Shown here: positions 56,080-64,000 of the stretch, in pieces | Numbering within the stretch: position 1 is the first letter of the stretch | Layout of the letters: each line of letters opens with the position of its first letter | Source: Cyclobacterium roseum | GTDB lineage: Bacteria > Bacteroidota > Bacteroidia > Cytophagales > Cyclobacteriaceae | NCBI RefSeq assembly: GCF_010119225.1 | Contig: NZ_WNKF01000002.1 | Span: 124,001 to 188,000, forward strand | DNA length: 64,000 bases | Direction of reading: 5' to 3' | Notes under the pieces: generated by a model | The model's input: the letters and a program-made list of their open reading frames with translations, nothing else | The model's database searches: none | Told to the model about the DNA's origin: nothing | Program-made: the position numbers and the translations under genes

Positions 56080-57028
56080 TTTCTATACACCCGAAGAAGA
56101 AAAAGACATTCAGGATTTGTTGGAGGAAATGAAAGCATTCCTCAAAAAGGAATATCCCCAGGGTTCCATCCGGAGAAATTTTCATCCTAAAATGCATGGC
56201 TTGCTGAAAGGGAGCTTAACCATCAAGCCAGATATTCCCGAAACCCTACGGAAGGGGTTATTCAAGGAAGCAAAAAGTTATGAAGCCTGGATTCGCTTGT
56301 CAAACGCCCCCCCAAAAGTACAATCCGACAAACCAGCATCCGGGAGAGGGCTGGCCATCAAGGTACTCGATGTGGATGGAGAAATGCTGGAAGAAGACCC
56401 AATTGGGGTGCCTTCCCAAAACTTTTTATTAACAACCAGTCCCATTCTTTCGGCCTGGAACATTCGGTTGTATCGAAAAGCCATTCGAGCCGTCTTATTT
56501 GGTTTTTGGGAACAACTGCGTTTTGCGATCCACCCAAAACATTGGCGAAGCATCTACCTTACCCTGAAATATTCGGCCAAACACGAAAACCTGCTTTCCC
56601 AAACCTATTTTTCCGGAGGAGCTTTTCGCTTTGGCCCGGATTCATTTGTCAAATTTGTCCTAAGCCCTCATGATCCCTCTCTCGGTTACACCCTGGAAAA
56701 GGAAAAATCAGATTCCTTTCTAAAGGAGCAACTGGTGGAAGACTGCAAGAAAAGAATTCATGCGTTTACCCTTTCCATTCAACTTCATGAAAATGAAGAC
56801 CAACATCCCCTGGAAAATACGTCAAAGGCCTGGAAAGCAGATTTGATCCCCTTGGCCACCCTAACCCTTCCCGTACAGGAATTTGATACTCCCGAAAGGA
56901 ACACGCTGGGAGAAAAAATGGAATTTTCACCCTGGATAGGACTGGCAGAACACGCGCCGGTCGGCGGCATCAACCGGGCCAGAAGAAGGGTTTACAAAGA
57001 ATTGGCGGCTTTCCGGAATACGCGGTAA
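56072..57028 (+). CDS. Catalase-like haem protein (small, catalase-family fold)
   Basis: This 318-residue protein is shorter than true catalases (about 480 or more). It has the family-like segments GSIRRNFHPKMHGLLKGSLT, WIRLSNAPP, GRGLAIKVLDVDGE, SQNFLLTTSPILSAWN and the C-terminal GLAEHAPVGGINRARRRVY. The last resembles the end of small catalase-related proteins such as those linked to plant allene oxide synthase and bacterial lipoxygenase clusters. The strong coupling to a DyP gene and a membrane partner suggests peroxide or lipid-hydroperoxide handling. It has no signal peptide. Whether it has catalase activity cannot be decided from sequence. Confidence 0.78.
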   Translation: MTDFYTPEEEKDIQDLLEEMKAFLKKEYPQGSIRRNFHPKMHGLLKGSLTIKPDIPETLRKGLFKEAKSYEAWIRLSNAPPKVQSDKPASGRGLAIKVLDVDGEMLEEDPIGVPSQNFLLTTSPILSAWNIRLYRKAIRAVLFGFWEQLRFAIHPKHWRSIYLTLKYSAKHENLLSQTYFSGGAFRFGPDSFVKFVLSPHDPSLGYTLEKEKSDSFLKEQLVEDCKKRIHAFTLSIQLHENEDQHPLENTSKAWKADLIPLATLTLPVQEFDTPERNTLGEKMEFSPWIGLAEHAPVGGINRARRRVYKELAAFRNTR

Positions 57029-57154
57029 AATCGAACGAAATAAAGTCCTCCTCGAAAGGGGGATTCTGTCCTTTCAAGGTGGCAGTACTTTTCTGGTTCT
57101 GCATCGTTTCAGACCACTAAAAGGATACAAAGCCGGGAAATGGAATTATAAGTT

Positions 57155-59281
57155 CTATTCCTCTGGTAAAGCAAAGGTCACGTAAGCATCTCCGGCAGGG
57201 GTACCCAGGCGATTGGCCCCTCCGGCGGCGATGACCACATATTGCCTGCCTTCCACTTCGTACACGGAAGGCACCGCATAACCTCCGGCAGGAAGCTGGT
57301 ATTCCCACAGCACTTCTCCTGTCTCCGCATCAAAGGCACGGAACATTTCATCGGCAGAACCTCCAATAAATACCAGCCCTCCGGCTGTGGCCACACAACC
57401 GCCAAAATTCTGGGTGCCGGTAGGGGCAATTCCCCTTTCCTTTAGCTCGGGATATTCGCCCAGCGGCACCTTCCACTTTATCGATAGCGTTTTTAAATCG
57501 ATGGCATTCAGCGTTCCCCAGGGAGGTCTGCTAGCCGGAAAGCCTTCCTCATCTGTAAAAATCCGAAAGCCCTGCAAAACATAGCGATCCAATGGGACAT
57601 CTGTCCTTTCTTCCTGACTGGATCCGCCAGATTCCTGATCCAGCAAATAGTCCAGCAGTGCTTCCAGCTCCTGTGGGTCAAATCCCCGAAAGGCCGGCAT
57701 CACCCCATTTCCTCCGGTGATGAGGATCCCGGCCGATTCCCGATCATGTCTGTCAGGGAGCCCGGTAAGTGCCGGGTAGGCTTCCCCCAGGCCCTGCCGG
57801 TCTGCTCCATGGCAATTGGCGCAATTGGACAGGTAAATGCGCTGACCCGCACTTAATCCACTAAAGGAGCCCTCTCCCTGATTTTCTGAAAGGCTCCTCA
57901 GTTGTAAAATCATGGGTATTTCATTGGCATTGACATAGATCATCTGATTGACGGGGTCATAGGACAATCCTCCCCATAACATGCCTCCCCTGGTGGCGGG
58001 AAAGGTAAGGGTTCCCTCCAAGCTGGGTGGGGTGTAAAAGCCCTCATTGCGGTATTTTTTAAATTCAGCCTTCGCATATTCCGCTGCCGCCTCAGAAATG
58101 TTGGTCAAATAAGTACTGTCCAATCCCTGAGGTACAATTGTAATGCCTTGATCAAATTTTTGGGTCGGATGGGCGACTTCGCCGGGTACGTAGGAAGGAG
58201 GAACGGCCCTTTCCTTCACATCCATCAATGGCTCACCTGTAATTCGATCCAGCAGGATCAACTCTCCCATTTTGCTGGGTTGTACCAGTGCCTGCACGGT
58301 CTCGCCATCCAGGGGAAAATCCACAAGTGTAGGCGCACAGGGCAAATCGTAGTCCCATACATCATGGGTTACTGCCTGGTAGTGCCACTGCCGCTCACCG
58401 GTGCCAGCATCCAACGCAAGGATGGAATTGGCAAATAGGTTTTCTCCCAGTCGGTTGCCTCCATAAAAATCGTAGGTAGGAGACCCGGTGGCTACATACA
58501 CCCATCCCCTGTCCTCATCTAGGCTCATGCCTCCCCAGTTATTGGTGCCCCCATAATTTTCATCCTCCACCCATCGCCAGGTATCGTGGCCATATTCCCC
58601 TTCCTGTGGAATGGTATGGAATATCCATTGAAATGCTCCTGTTTTGGCGGAATAGGCCCTGATATGACCTGGAGAGGCATCATATCCCTCCCCAGTGGCC
58701 GATCCGATAATCAGCAAATCCTTGTAAATGATTCCAGGAGTGTTTAGTGAAATAGAAAGAGATTCAGGGTCCTTGCCCAAATCCTGCCTCAAATCCAGCT
58801 TTCCATCTTCACCGAATTCCTCCACCAGTTCCCCGTTTTCGGCATCCAGGGCAAACAACCAATGGCCAACCGGCATAAAAATCCGTGTTTTGCCCCCTTC
58901 GGTAAAAGCCGTTACTCCCCGGTTCACTCCTCCTGACAGCCCAAAAACTTCCGGGTCAAATCGCCACAGTTCTTTTCCACTGGCCGCATCCAGGGCGATT
59001 AAATCCAATTGGGGAGAAGTCACATACATGGTTTTGTCAAGGATAATGGGATTGCATTCCATGGGGGTGCGTTCCCTCTTATCTCCGGTATGAAAGGTCC
59101 AGGCTGGTTGGAGCAGGTGTACATTGTCCTTGTTAATGGTCTTCAGACCGGAATATTGGGCAGCTGTTTTGGTAGCCCGGTAGTGTTCCCAGGTTTGATA
59201 GGTATCTTCCTGTTTATCGGCCGCACATCCCAGGGTGATTATAACCAAAAACAGACAACACTTTAATGTCCATGTTTTCAT
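57155..59281 (-). CDS. PQQ-dependent alcohol/sugar dehydrogenase with embedded cytochrome c domain
   Basis: I start it at MKTWTLKCCLFLVI, which gives a lipoprotein signal with Cys19; upstream in-frame ATGs add sequence that does not look like an export signal. The 708-residue protein is an eight-bladed quinoprotein propeller (DLIALDAASGKELWRFDPEV, NNWGGMSLDEDRGWVYVATG, TQNFGGCVATAGGLVFIGGS). A cytochrome c domain is inserted near residues 470-560 (CANCH at about 483, possible axial Met in GVMPAF), and the propeller then resumes. Such enzymes oxidise sugars or alcohols in the periplasm and pass electrons to the respiratory chain. It lies downstream of two sulfatases on the same strand, so oxidation of a released sugar is possible. 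No PQQ synthesis genes are in the window. Confidence 0.9.
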   Translation of the reverse strand: MKTWTLKCCLFLVIITLGCAADKQEDTYQTWEHYRATKTAAQYSGLKTINKDNVHLLQPAWTFHTGDKRERTPMECNPIILDKTMYVTSPQLDLIALDAASGKELWRFDPEVFGLSGGVNRGVTAFTEGGKTRIFMPVGHWLFALDAENGELVEEFGEDGKLDLRQDLGKDPESLSISLNTPGIIYKDLLIIGSATGEGYDASPGHIRAYSAKTGAFQWIFHTIPQEGEYGHDTWRWVEDENYGGTNNWGGMSLDEDRGWVYVATGSPTYDFYGGNRLGENLFANSILALDAGTGERQWHYQAVTHDVWDYDLPCAPTLVDFPLDGETVQALVQPSKMGELILLDRITGEPLMDVKERAVPPSYVPGEVAHPTQKFDQGITIVPQGLDSTYLTNISEAAAEYAKAEFKKYRNEGFYTPPSLEGTLTFPATRGGMLWGGLSYDPVNQMIYVNANEIPMILQLRSLSENQGEGSFSGLSAGQRIYLSNCANCHGADRQGLGEAYPALTGLPDRHDRESAGILITGGNGVMPAFRGFDPQELEALLDYLLDQESGGSSQEERTDVPLDRYVLQGFRIFTDEEGFPASRPPWGTLNAIDLKTLSIKWKVPLGEYPELKERGIAPTGTQNFGGCVATAGGLVFIGGSADEMFRAFDAETGEVLWEYQLPAGGYAVPSVYEVEGRQYVVIAAGGANRLGTPAGDAYVTFALPEE

Positions 59282-59418
59282 AAGATTTTTCTCAGTTAAT
59301 CCCATCCAAATCATCAAATGTCTATACAGTTGAGCAGGTTTCAAAGCGGATTTTCGGGCTTGGGATGGCTGCTTTCCTTTTCCCTGCCAAAGCGCCCTTG
59401 TTATCAGGTTAAATAACT

Positions 59419-60933
59419 TCAGGGCTGATTTTCCGATTGAATTTTTTCTTCAAAGGGCCATTCCGGGTCCTCTACCCTTGACTCCTGCATCAGGGCCTTC
59501 ATTTCGGCTACCCGTTCCGGATGCGCTTCACTCAGGTCATTTTCTTCCCCCGGGTCGTTTTCCAGGTCAAATAAAAGGATGTCTTCATTGCCTTCAAAAA
59601 CATTCAATTTGATGCCCTTCCATTTCCCTTTCCGGATGGCCTGCTTGCCACCCTGTTCGTGAAATTCCCAATACAAGTGATCATGGGTCTGCTGCCCCTC
59701 TTCACCCAACAGCGTGGGCAAAAACGAAATGCCATCCACATTTTGCTCTAACTTCACCTCAGCCAATGCTGCAAAAGTCGGCAATATATCCCAAAAAGCA
59801 CTGATGTGGTCCGTTTGGCTGCCTGCTTTCACTTTTGCCGGCCAGCTGGCAATCATGGGTACATGGATGCCTCCTTCGTGTAAATCCCGCTTGTATCCCT
59901 GAAAGGGACCGTTGCTGTCAAAAAAATCCGGATCCGCCCCGCCTTCCAGGTGGGGGCCGTTATCGGATGTGAAGATAATCAGCGTATTATCCAACAAGCC
60001 CAGACTTTCCAGTTTTTCTACCAACTCTCCTACCTGGTCATCCAATAAAGTGACCATGGCTGCGAAGGCCGCATGGGGATAGGTTTGAGAGCCATATCCT
60101 CCCACCTTGTAACGGGGATGTTCCGGATCATCTACACCCTGGTAGGGCGTTTCAGGTCCTAGTAAACTTTCATATTCGTAGGGCGGCTCAGGAGATTTCC
60201 TTTCCAGAAACTGCTCCATATATTCCTGAGGAGCTGTAAGCTCCGCATGAGGAATAATGGAGGGCATGTACAGAAAAAAGGTGGTGTCGCGGTTATTTTC
60301 TATAAATTCCAGTCTTCTCTGCTGAATCAATTCCGGTGCATACTGTTCCTCCCCGGTTCCCTGATTGCCTTCTAACGTAAGAATGTCATCATTGTCATTC
60401 AATTCTCTCGGGTAATAATTATGGGCAATGGTTTGGCTATTGTAACCGAAAAAAACATCAAAACCCTGCTGCAGCGGAGCCCCGGTAGAACCAGGGTAGC
60501 CCAATCCCCATTTGCCAAATGCACCGGTGACATAGCCCGCCTTTTTCAGGACAGTCGGTATGGTTTGGGTATCCGTAGCCAGGGGAAACTGTCCGCCGTT
60601 CAGGCCCCGATTGCCCCTGACCTGGGTATGTCCGGTATGCAAACCGGTCATCAGGGCAGAGCGGGAAGGGGCGCAAACCGTACTGCCGGCATAATGCTGG
60701 GTGAAGACCATTCCCCTGGCGGCAAGCGCGTCAATGTGTGGGGTCTGGAATTTTTCCTGCCCCAAAAAACTCAGGTCTCCATAGCCCAGGTCATCAGCCA
60801 GGATATAGATGATATTGGGTTTTTTTGCTTGTTCCTCCCCTTCGTCCGGAGAGGTACTGCAAGCGGCAACCATTACAAATAGCATGGCAAAGACCAACGC
60901 TTTGGTGGTGATGTGTTGGTATTGGTTTTTCAT
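59419..60933 (-). CDS. Type I sulfatase (CAPSR active site), lipoprotein
   Basis: This 504-residue sulfatase has a lipobox (VAAC, Cys25), the metal site ILADDLGYGDLSF and CAPSR with Cys87 as formylglycine precursor. FGKWGLGYP, FTSDNGP and a short C-terminal subdomain follow. It is a close relative of the sulfatase at 9160-10695, sharing TGxHxGHTQVRGN after the active site, and so may attack the same linkage. It follows the next sulfatase by 15 nt in a two-gene operon, with the quinoprotein gene 137 bp downstream. Confidence 0.93.
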   Translation of the reverse strand: MKNQYQHITTKALVFAMLFVMVAACSTSPDEGEEQAKKPNIIYILADDLGYGDLSFLGQEKFQTPHIDALAARGMVFTQHYAGSTVCAPSRSALMTGLHTGHTQVRGNRGLNGGQFPLATDTQTIPTVLKKAGYVTGAFGKWGLGYPGSTGAPLQQGFDVFFGYNSQTIAHNYYPRELNDNDDILTLEGNQGTGEEQYAPELIQQRRLEFIENNRDTTFFLYMPSIIPHAELTAPQEYMEQFLERKSPEPPYEYESLLGPETPYQGVDDPEHPRYKVGGYGSQTYPHAAFAAMVTLLDDQVGELVEKLESLGLLDNTLIIFTSDNGPHLEGGADPDFFDSNGPFQGYKRDLHEGGIHVPMIASWPAKVKAGSQTDHISAFWDILPTFAALAEVKLEQNVDGISFLPTLLGEEGQQTHDHLYWEFHEQGGKQAIRKGKWKGIKLNVFEGNEDILLFDLENDPGEENDLSEAHPERVAEMKALMQESRVEDPEWPFEEKIQSENQP

Positions 60934-60948
60934 TTTGGGTTGTATCGT

Positions 60949-62445
60949 TTAGTTGGAGGAATGGGCATACAAGCCGGTATTTCCCTTTTCCAAGAGCGGC
61001 ATCAATTCGGCAACGATTTCAGGATGTTCCGCTGCCACATTTACCGTCTCCATGGGATCGTTTTGGTGGTCATACAGTTCTATCGTAGGTTCCGCCGCCC
61101 TGAAATACTTAACGAGCCGGTACCGCCCGGTGCGCATGGAGATCCCGTTTCTAAAGTAGCTGAAAGCCTGGGCCGGCCTGGCACTGTCCGCTCCTGCGGT
61201 GATCAGGGGAACCAGACTTTGGCCGTCCAGCGGGAAATCTACCGGAATACCGGTAAGTTCCATCAAGGTGGGATACAGGTCAATGCTACTGACCGGCATG
61301 TCTGTTCCGATTCTTCTGGGGATCATCCCGGGAACTTTGATCAGGAGGGGACTTCGCAGCGCCATTTCAAAGTTGGTGTGCTTGCCCCAAACCCGGTGGT
61401 CTCCCAAATGCCAGCCATGGTCACCCCAAACCACGATGATGGTATTGTCTGCCAGGCCTTCTTCTTCCAGGGCTTCCAGCACTTTACCCACCAGGGCATC
61501 GCTATAGCTGACGGCAGCATAGTAGGCATGCCGAAGCTTTCTGGCGTATGCATCTGAAAGCTTCTGGTCCAGGCCCGCCTTCTCTTCTCCCAATTGGTAG
61601 GAATTGAATTCCCCGCTCTCCTGAAGGCTGTTGGGGTGTACGTTTTCCGGCAATTCGGGAAAAGGTGAAAGTGGGATATCCTCTCTATCATACAAGTCCC
61701 AGTATTTTTTAGGTGCTGTAAAGGGCAGATGGGGCTTGAACAAACCCAATCCCATAAAAAAGGGCTGGTCCTTATCGGAAAGTTCCTTCAGCTTTTTTAC
61801 GGCCAGTTGGGTAGAAAGGCCGTCCGGATAGCCCAGGTCATCCACCTCTCCTGCTTCATAGGGTTTGACTTGCTTGTCTTTACCCTGCCGGTTAGACCCA
61901 TCCGCGTAGCCAAAGAAGGCATTCCATCCGGTTTCCCATTTGCCGGGATCAAAAAGCATCTCGTCCCAGCTATGGGGCATTTCCATTTTGGCTCCTTCGG
62001 GGCTTTCTTCGTAGCCATACCAGAGGCCATCCACCGAATGGCTTATTTTTCCTATGCCTACCGTATAATAACCATTCCTTTTGAAGTGATGCACAAAACT
62101 TTCCGGTGTCTCTCTTTCTGGTTCATTGGACATGAACTGCTCAACAGCGGAATTCTGCAGGTGTTGCCTGGACTGCGGCAACAAGCCAGTCAAAATGCTG
62201 CATCGGGAAGCTCCGCAGGTGGGCACTTGCACGTAGTGGTTTTCAAATAGGGTGCCTTGGGATCCAATGGCATCCAGATTTGGGGTCTGAATGATATCAT
62301 TGCCATATACCCCCAGCTCGGGCCGTAAGTCGTCAATGGCGATAAACAAAACATTGTAGGGTTTTTCTTCGGCTGCCGGTTTGGAACAGGAAAATAAAAT
62401 GGAAAAAATCACACAGCAAAAGCTTAAAATAACGGTCCTGGTCAT
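60949..62445 (-). CDS. Type I sulfatase, iduronate-2-sulfatase-like (CGASR)
   Basis: This 498-residue lipoprotein (FSC, Cys20) has the metal site AIDDLRPELGVYG and the active-site motif CGASR with Cys77 as formylglycine precursor, then RCSILTG. Other signatures are GIGKISH, GLFKPHLPF and VWGDHGWHLGDH. These match the S1_7-type sulfatases that include iduronate-2-sulfatases. In marine PULs this group also acts on uronic-acid-containing algal glycans such as ulvan. It is the first gene of a sulfatase pair. Confidence 0.93.
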   Translation of the reverse strand: MTRTVILSFCCVIFSILFSCSKPAAEEKPYNVLFIAIDDLRPELGVYGNDIIQTPNLDAIGSQGTLFENHYVQVPTCGASRCSILTGLLPQSRQHLQNSAVEQFMSNEPERETPESFVHHFKRNGYYTVGIGKISHSVDGLWYGYEESPEGAKMEMPHSWDEMLFDPGKWETGWNAFFGYADGSNRQGKDKQVKPYEAGEVDDLGYPDGLSTQLAVKKLKELSDKDQPFFMGLGLFKPHLPFTAPKKYWDLYDREDIPLSPFPELPENVHPNSLQESGEFNSYQLGEEKAGLDQKLSDAYARKLRHAYYAAVSYSDALVGKVLEALEEEGLADNTIIVVWGDHGWHLGDHRVWGKHTNFEMALRSPLLIKVPGMIPRRIGTDMPVSSIDLYPTLMELTGIPVDFPLDGQSLVPLITAGADSARPAQAFSYFRNGISMRTGRYRLVKYFRAAEPTIELYDHQNDPMETVNVAAEHPEIVAELMPLLEKGNTGLYAHSSN

Positions 62446-62751
62446 TGGGTTGGTTTTTAATTAGCAATTAAGCGCAAGTTTAAATATAAAGGGAAATCGC
62501 TAAAATTAAAATAAACTTTAGCTCAAGCGGTAAACTATGTATGATTAATTTGATTATTTGTCTTGTAATTCGGTATTAGCAGGGAAATATTCAGCAGGGT
62601 GTTTTTGAGGTATATAATAGAAAAATAGTGATCAATCAAAAAATAAACCTTCCTTCAAATTTTTAAACATTTGTACCAGCTAGTTCATGTTTAAGGCATA
62701 AAAAATTAATTTCAATACTTACGCAGTCCCTTGTTAAAAAAACGATAAGTA
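62446..62751. other. Intergenic region, no gene seen
   Basis: About 300 bp of AT-rich DNA upstream of the sulfatase pair should contain its promoter. I found no convincing TTTG/TAnnTTTG pair, no hairpin other than the terminator at its right end, and no open frame of note. Confidence 0.4.
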
Positions 62752-62792
62752 GGGAAAAAATCTCCAGCACCTGACCATAATTAAGGTGCTGG
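62752..62792 (-). terminator. Intrinsic terminator after the lipoprotein gene
   Basis: A perfect 9-bp stem (CCAGCACCT / AGGTGCTGG) with an 11-nt loop lies 12 bp after the lipoprotein stop and is followed on the minus strand by AGATTTTTTCCC. It shows that the lipoprotein gene is transcribed separately from the sulfatases. Confidence 0.85.
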
Positions 62793-62804
62793 AAAGGATA
62801 TTAA

Positions 62805-63548
62805 TTAATCATCGTATTTTTCTTCAAAGGCCTCAATTGCCTGTTCGAATTTTTCCCAGATCTGCTTTGCAAGATCGGTATTTCCATCCGGTCCTCCTTC
62901 ATAGATTTCAATAATTCCATCACTATTGTCGTCCTGCGCCAGGGAGAGATCTATTCCTCCATTTACCGGGTCGAAAAGTTTCGATAAATCGAATTCAACC
63001 AACAAGACACTCAATTCTTCCGGTGTTAATACCAAATCTTCGCTATCTTCAAATTCGATTTCTACTTCATCATTCTCATCTGTCCAAAATACGAATGGAA
63101 GTTCACCTACCATTCCTTTAATTATAACTGATTTGTCAAACAATTCAGTGTCAGGGTTTTTACCTTCCCGGATCTTAAATTCTATCTCATCATAAGCCGC
63201 TACCGGTAAAAAAACATTCGCCAATGTACTGGTGAGGCCACTCCCATTACTAATCAATTCGACTTCAAAGGGACCGTCAAGCTCCACATCGGAGGCAACA
63301 GCGCCAGAGGTGAAAAGCGGGTCATTATCATCATATTCAAGTTCCACCCCTTCAATATTTACCATAAAGGAGGTAACCTGCATAGCACTTTTCACCCTAC
63401 CTGAAGACATACTTCCTGAATTTTGGTAGCTCCCAGTGAAATTGAGCCGCAAATTGTTTGATGGCGTTTCTTCCTTTTTGTCGCATGAGGTAAGAAAAGA
63501 GGTGCTGAGGATAAGCACCAAAAGCTTCGCAAAATTTAACCTTTTCAT
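62805..63548 (-). CDS. Acidic lipoprotein of unknown function (DUF4382-like layout)
   Basis: A 247-residue protein with a clear lipoprotein signal (FLTSC, Cys22). The mature part is strongly acidic and beta-rich, with repeated short strands such as VTSFMVNIEGVELEYDD and FEVELISNGSGLTSTLANVF. It ends in a charged helix (AKQIWEKFEQAIEAFEEKYD). The order of strands and the NIEGVEL segment recall DUF4382-type lipoproteins of Bacteroidota, but I cannot confirm the family. DDNSDGIIE may bind calcium. It is monocistronic, with its own terminator, and not obviously part of the PUL. Confidence 0.75.
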   Translation of the reverse strand: MKRLNFAKLLVLILSTSFLTSCDKKEETPSNNLRLNFTGSYQNSGSMSSGRVKSAMQVTSFMVNIEGVELEYDDNDPLFTSGAVASDVELDGPFEVELISNGSGLTSTLANVFLPVAAYDEIEFKIREGKNPDTELFDKSVIIKGMVGELPFVFWTDENDEVEIEFEDSEDLVLTPEELSVLLVEFDLSKLFDPVNGGIDLSLAQDDNSDGIIEIYEGGPDGNTDLAKQIWEKFEQAIEAFEEKYDD

Positions 63549-63876
63549 AAATTTGAACTTTTTAATTGAAAAATTTGATTTAAAATTCTGTTGACAAAAT
63601 GTTTCATTTACGCATTATTATTGAATGTAAACTACTTTTATTACCCTACCAATAACTACTCATTTCTTAACCCAGAATACTGGAATAAGGTATCTGATTA
63701 CATAAAAAAAATTACCCATGTTCAAAATTATAAATAAAATTTAACAAACAAAATATTATGTTTTTATAAAAAACCTTACAATCCATTTTTTTAATTCAAA
63801 AAACATTTTTTTATTTTTGAATTGCAAATTACACTTTCAAAGAAATTTAAGGTTTTTTTAAGATTAAACTCATGGT
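63549..63876. other. AT-rich intergenic region, no gene seen
   Basis: About 330 bp of very AT-rich DNA with many A and T runs lies upstream of the lipoprotein gene and probably holds its promoter. I recognise no open frame, repeat or hairpin. Confidence 0.4.
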
Positions 63877-64000
63877 TTATAGCAGTGTCGGGATTTTCCA
63901 TAAAAGGTGATCCGTTTCCAGTTCCTTTACTCCCCTGAGACCGGTATCAGCACAACATACGGGCATTCCCCTGACGTTCTGAAGATGTTCTCTGAGACGG
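63877..64000 (-). CDS. Possible C-terminal end of a gene entering from the right edge
   Basis: A 40-codon frame is open from the window edge and ends at TAA. It encodes segments such as RLREHLQNVRGMPV and KELETDHLLWKIPTLL. It matches no family I recognise and may be chance, but the sequence is less AT-rich than its flank, as coding DNA here usually is. Confidence 0.25.
   Translation of the reverse strand, partial: RLREHLQNVRGMPVCCADTGLRGVKELETDHLLWKIPTLL

Overview
The window looks like a chromosomal segment of a marine-type Bacteroidota, probably Cytophagales. The phylum call rests on four SusC/SusD pairs, three ECF sigma/FecR pairs, many lipoprotein signal peptides and A-rich leaders without Shine-Dalgarno sequences; the order is inference. 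Nearly all genes lie on the minus strand. It is a polysaccharide-utilisation (PUL) region dominated by type I (formylglycine) sulfatases: eight genes, two of which are copies of each other. Recognisable glycoside hydrolases are few: one GH78 alpha-L-rhamnosidase and one TIM-barrel-type enzyme that I cannot place in a family. No polysaccharide lyase, CRISPR array, tRNA, rRNA or intact insertion sequence was seen.

Layout, following minus-strand transcription from right to left. (a) 57-64 kb: a lipoprotein, two sulfatases and a PQQ-dependent dehydrogenase with an embedded cytochrome c domain. (b) 53.3-57.0 kb: the only plus-strand genes, a compact three-gene cassette of a membrane protein, a DyP peroxidase and a catalase-like protein. 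(c) 46.3-53.1 kb: a tight operon of sulfatase, metallophosphoesterase and GH78. (d) 38.9-46.2 kb: sigma, FecR, SusC and a frameshifted SusD, ended by a strong terminator. (e) 24.5-37.3 kb: sigma, FecR, SusC, SusD, two sulfatases and the unassigned glycosidase. (f) 13.4-24.3 kb: sigma, then an inserted block (broken SusD plus sulfatase), then FecR, SusC, SusD, sulfatase and a SusD remnant. (g) 0-13.3 kb: PhoD-like phosphatase, sulfatase, a DUF1549/DUF1553 cytochrome protein, a SusC/SusD pair without sigma/FecR control, and the start of a Gfo/Idh/MocA oxidoreductase.

Two structural results stand out. First, a 1,788-bp direct repeat (13948-15735 and 21742-23529) carries a whole sulfatase gene and the 3' end of susD. 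The second copy is spliced onto an older, diverged susD 5' remnant and separates a sigma gene from its anti-sigma gene. Second, in all three sigma/FecR loci the short fecR-susC intergenic region has the same layout: a CCTATG element beside the fecR stop, a terminator-like hairpin whose T-run lies on the strand opposite susC, an AATAAAC box 10-11 nt before the susC start, and a TAnnTTTR element on the opposite strand at the susC start codon. This fits a short cis-antisense RNA covering each susC leader, comparable to antisense RNAs reported in Bacteroides PULs.

A working model is that SusC/SusD pairs import sulfated oligosaccharides, the sulfatases remove ester sulfates, and GH78 releases rhamnose. 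GH78 beside an S1_8-like sulfatase suggests a sulfated rhamnose-containing green-algal glycan (ulvan or rhamnan type), but this is inference.
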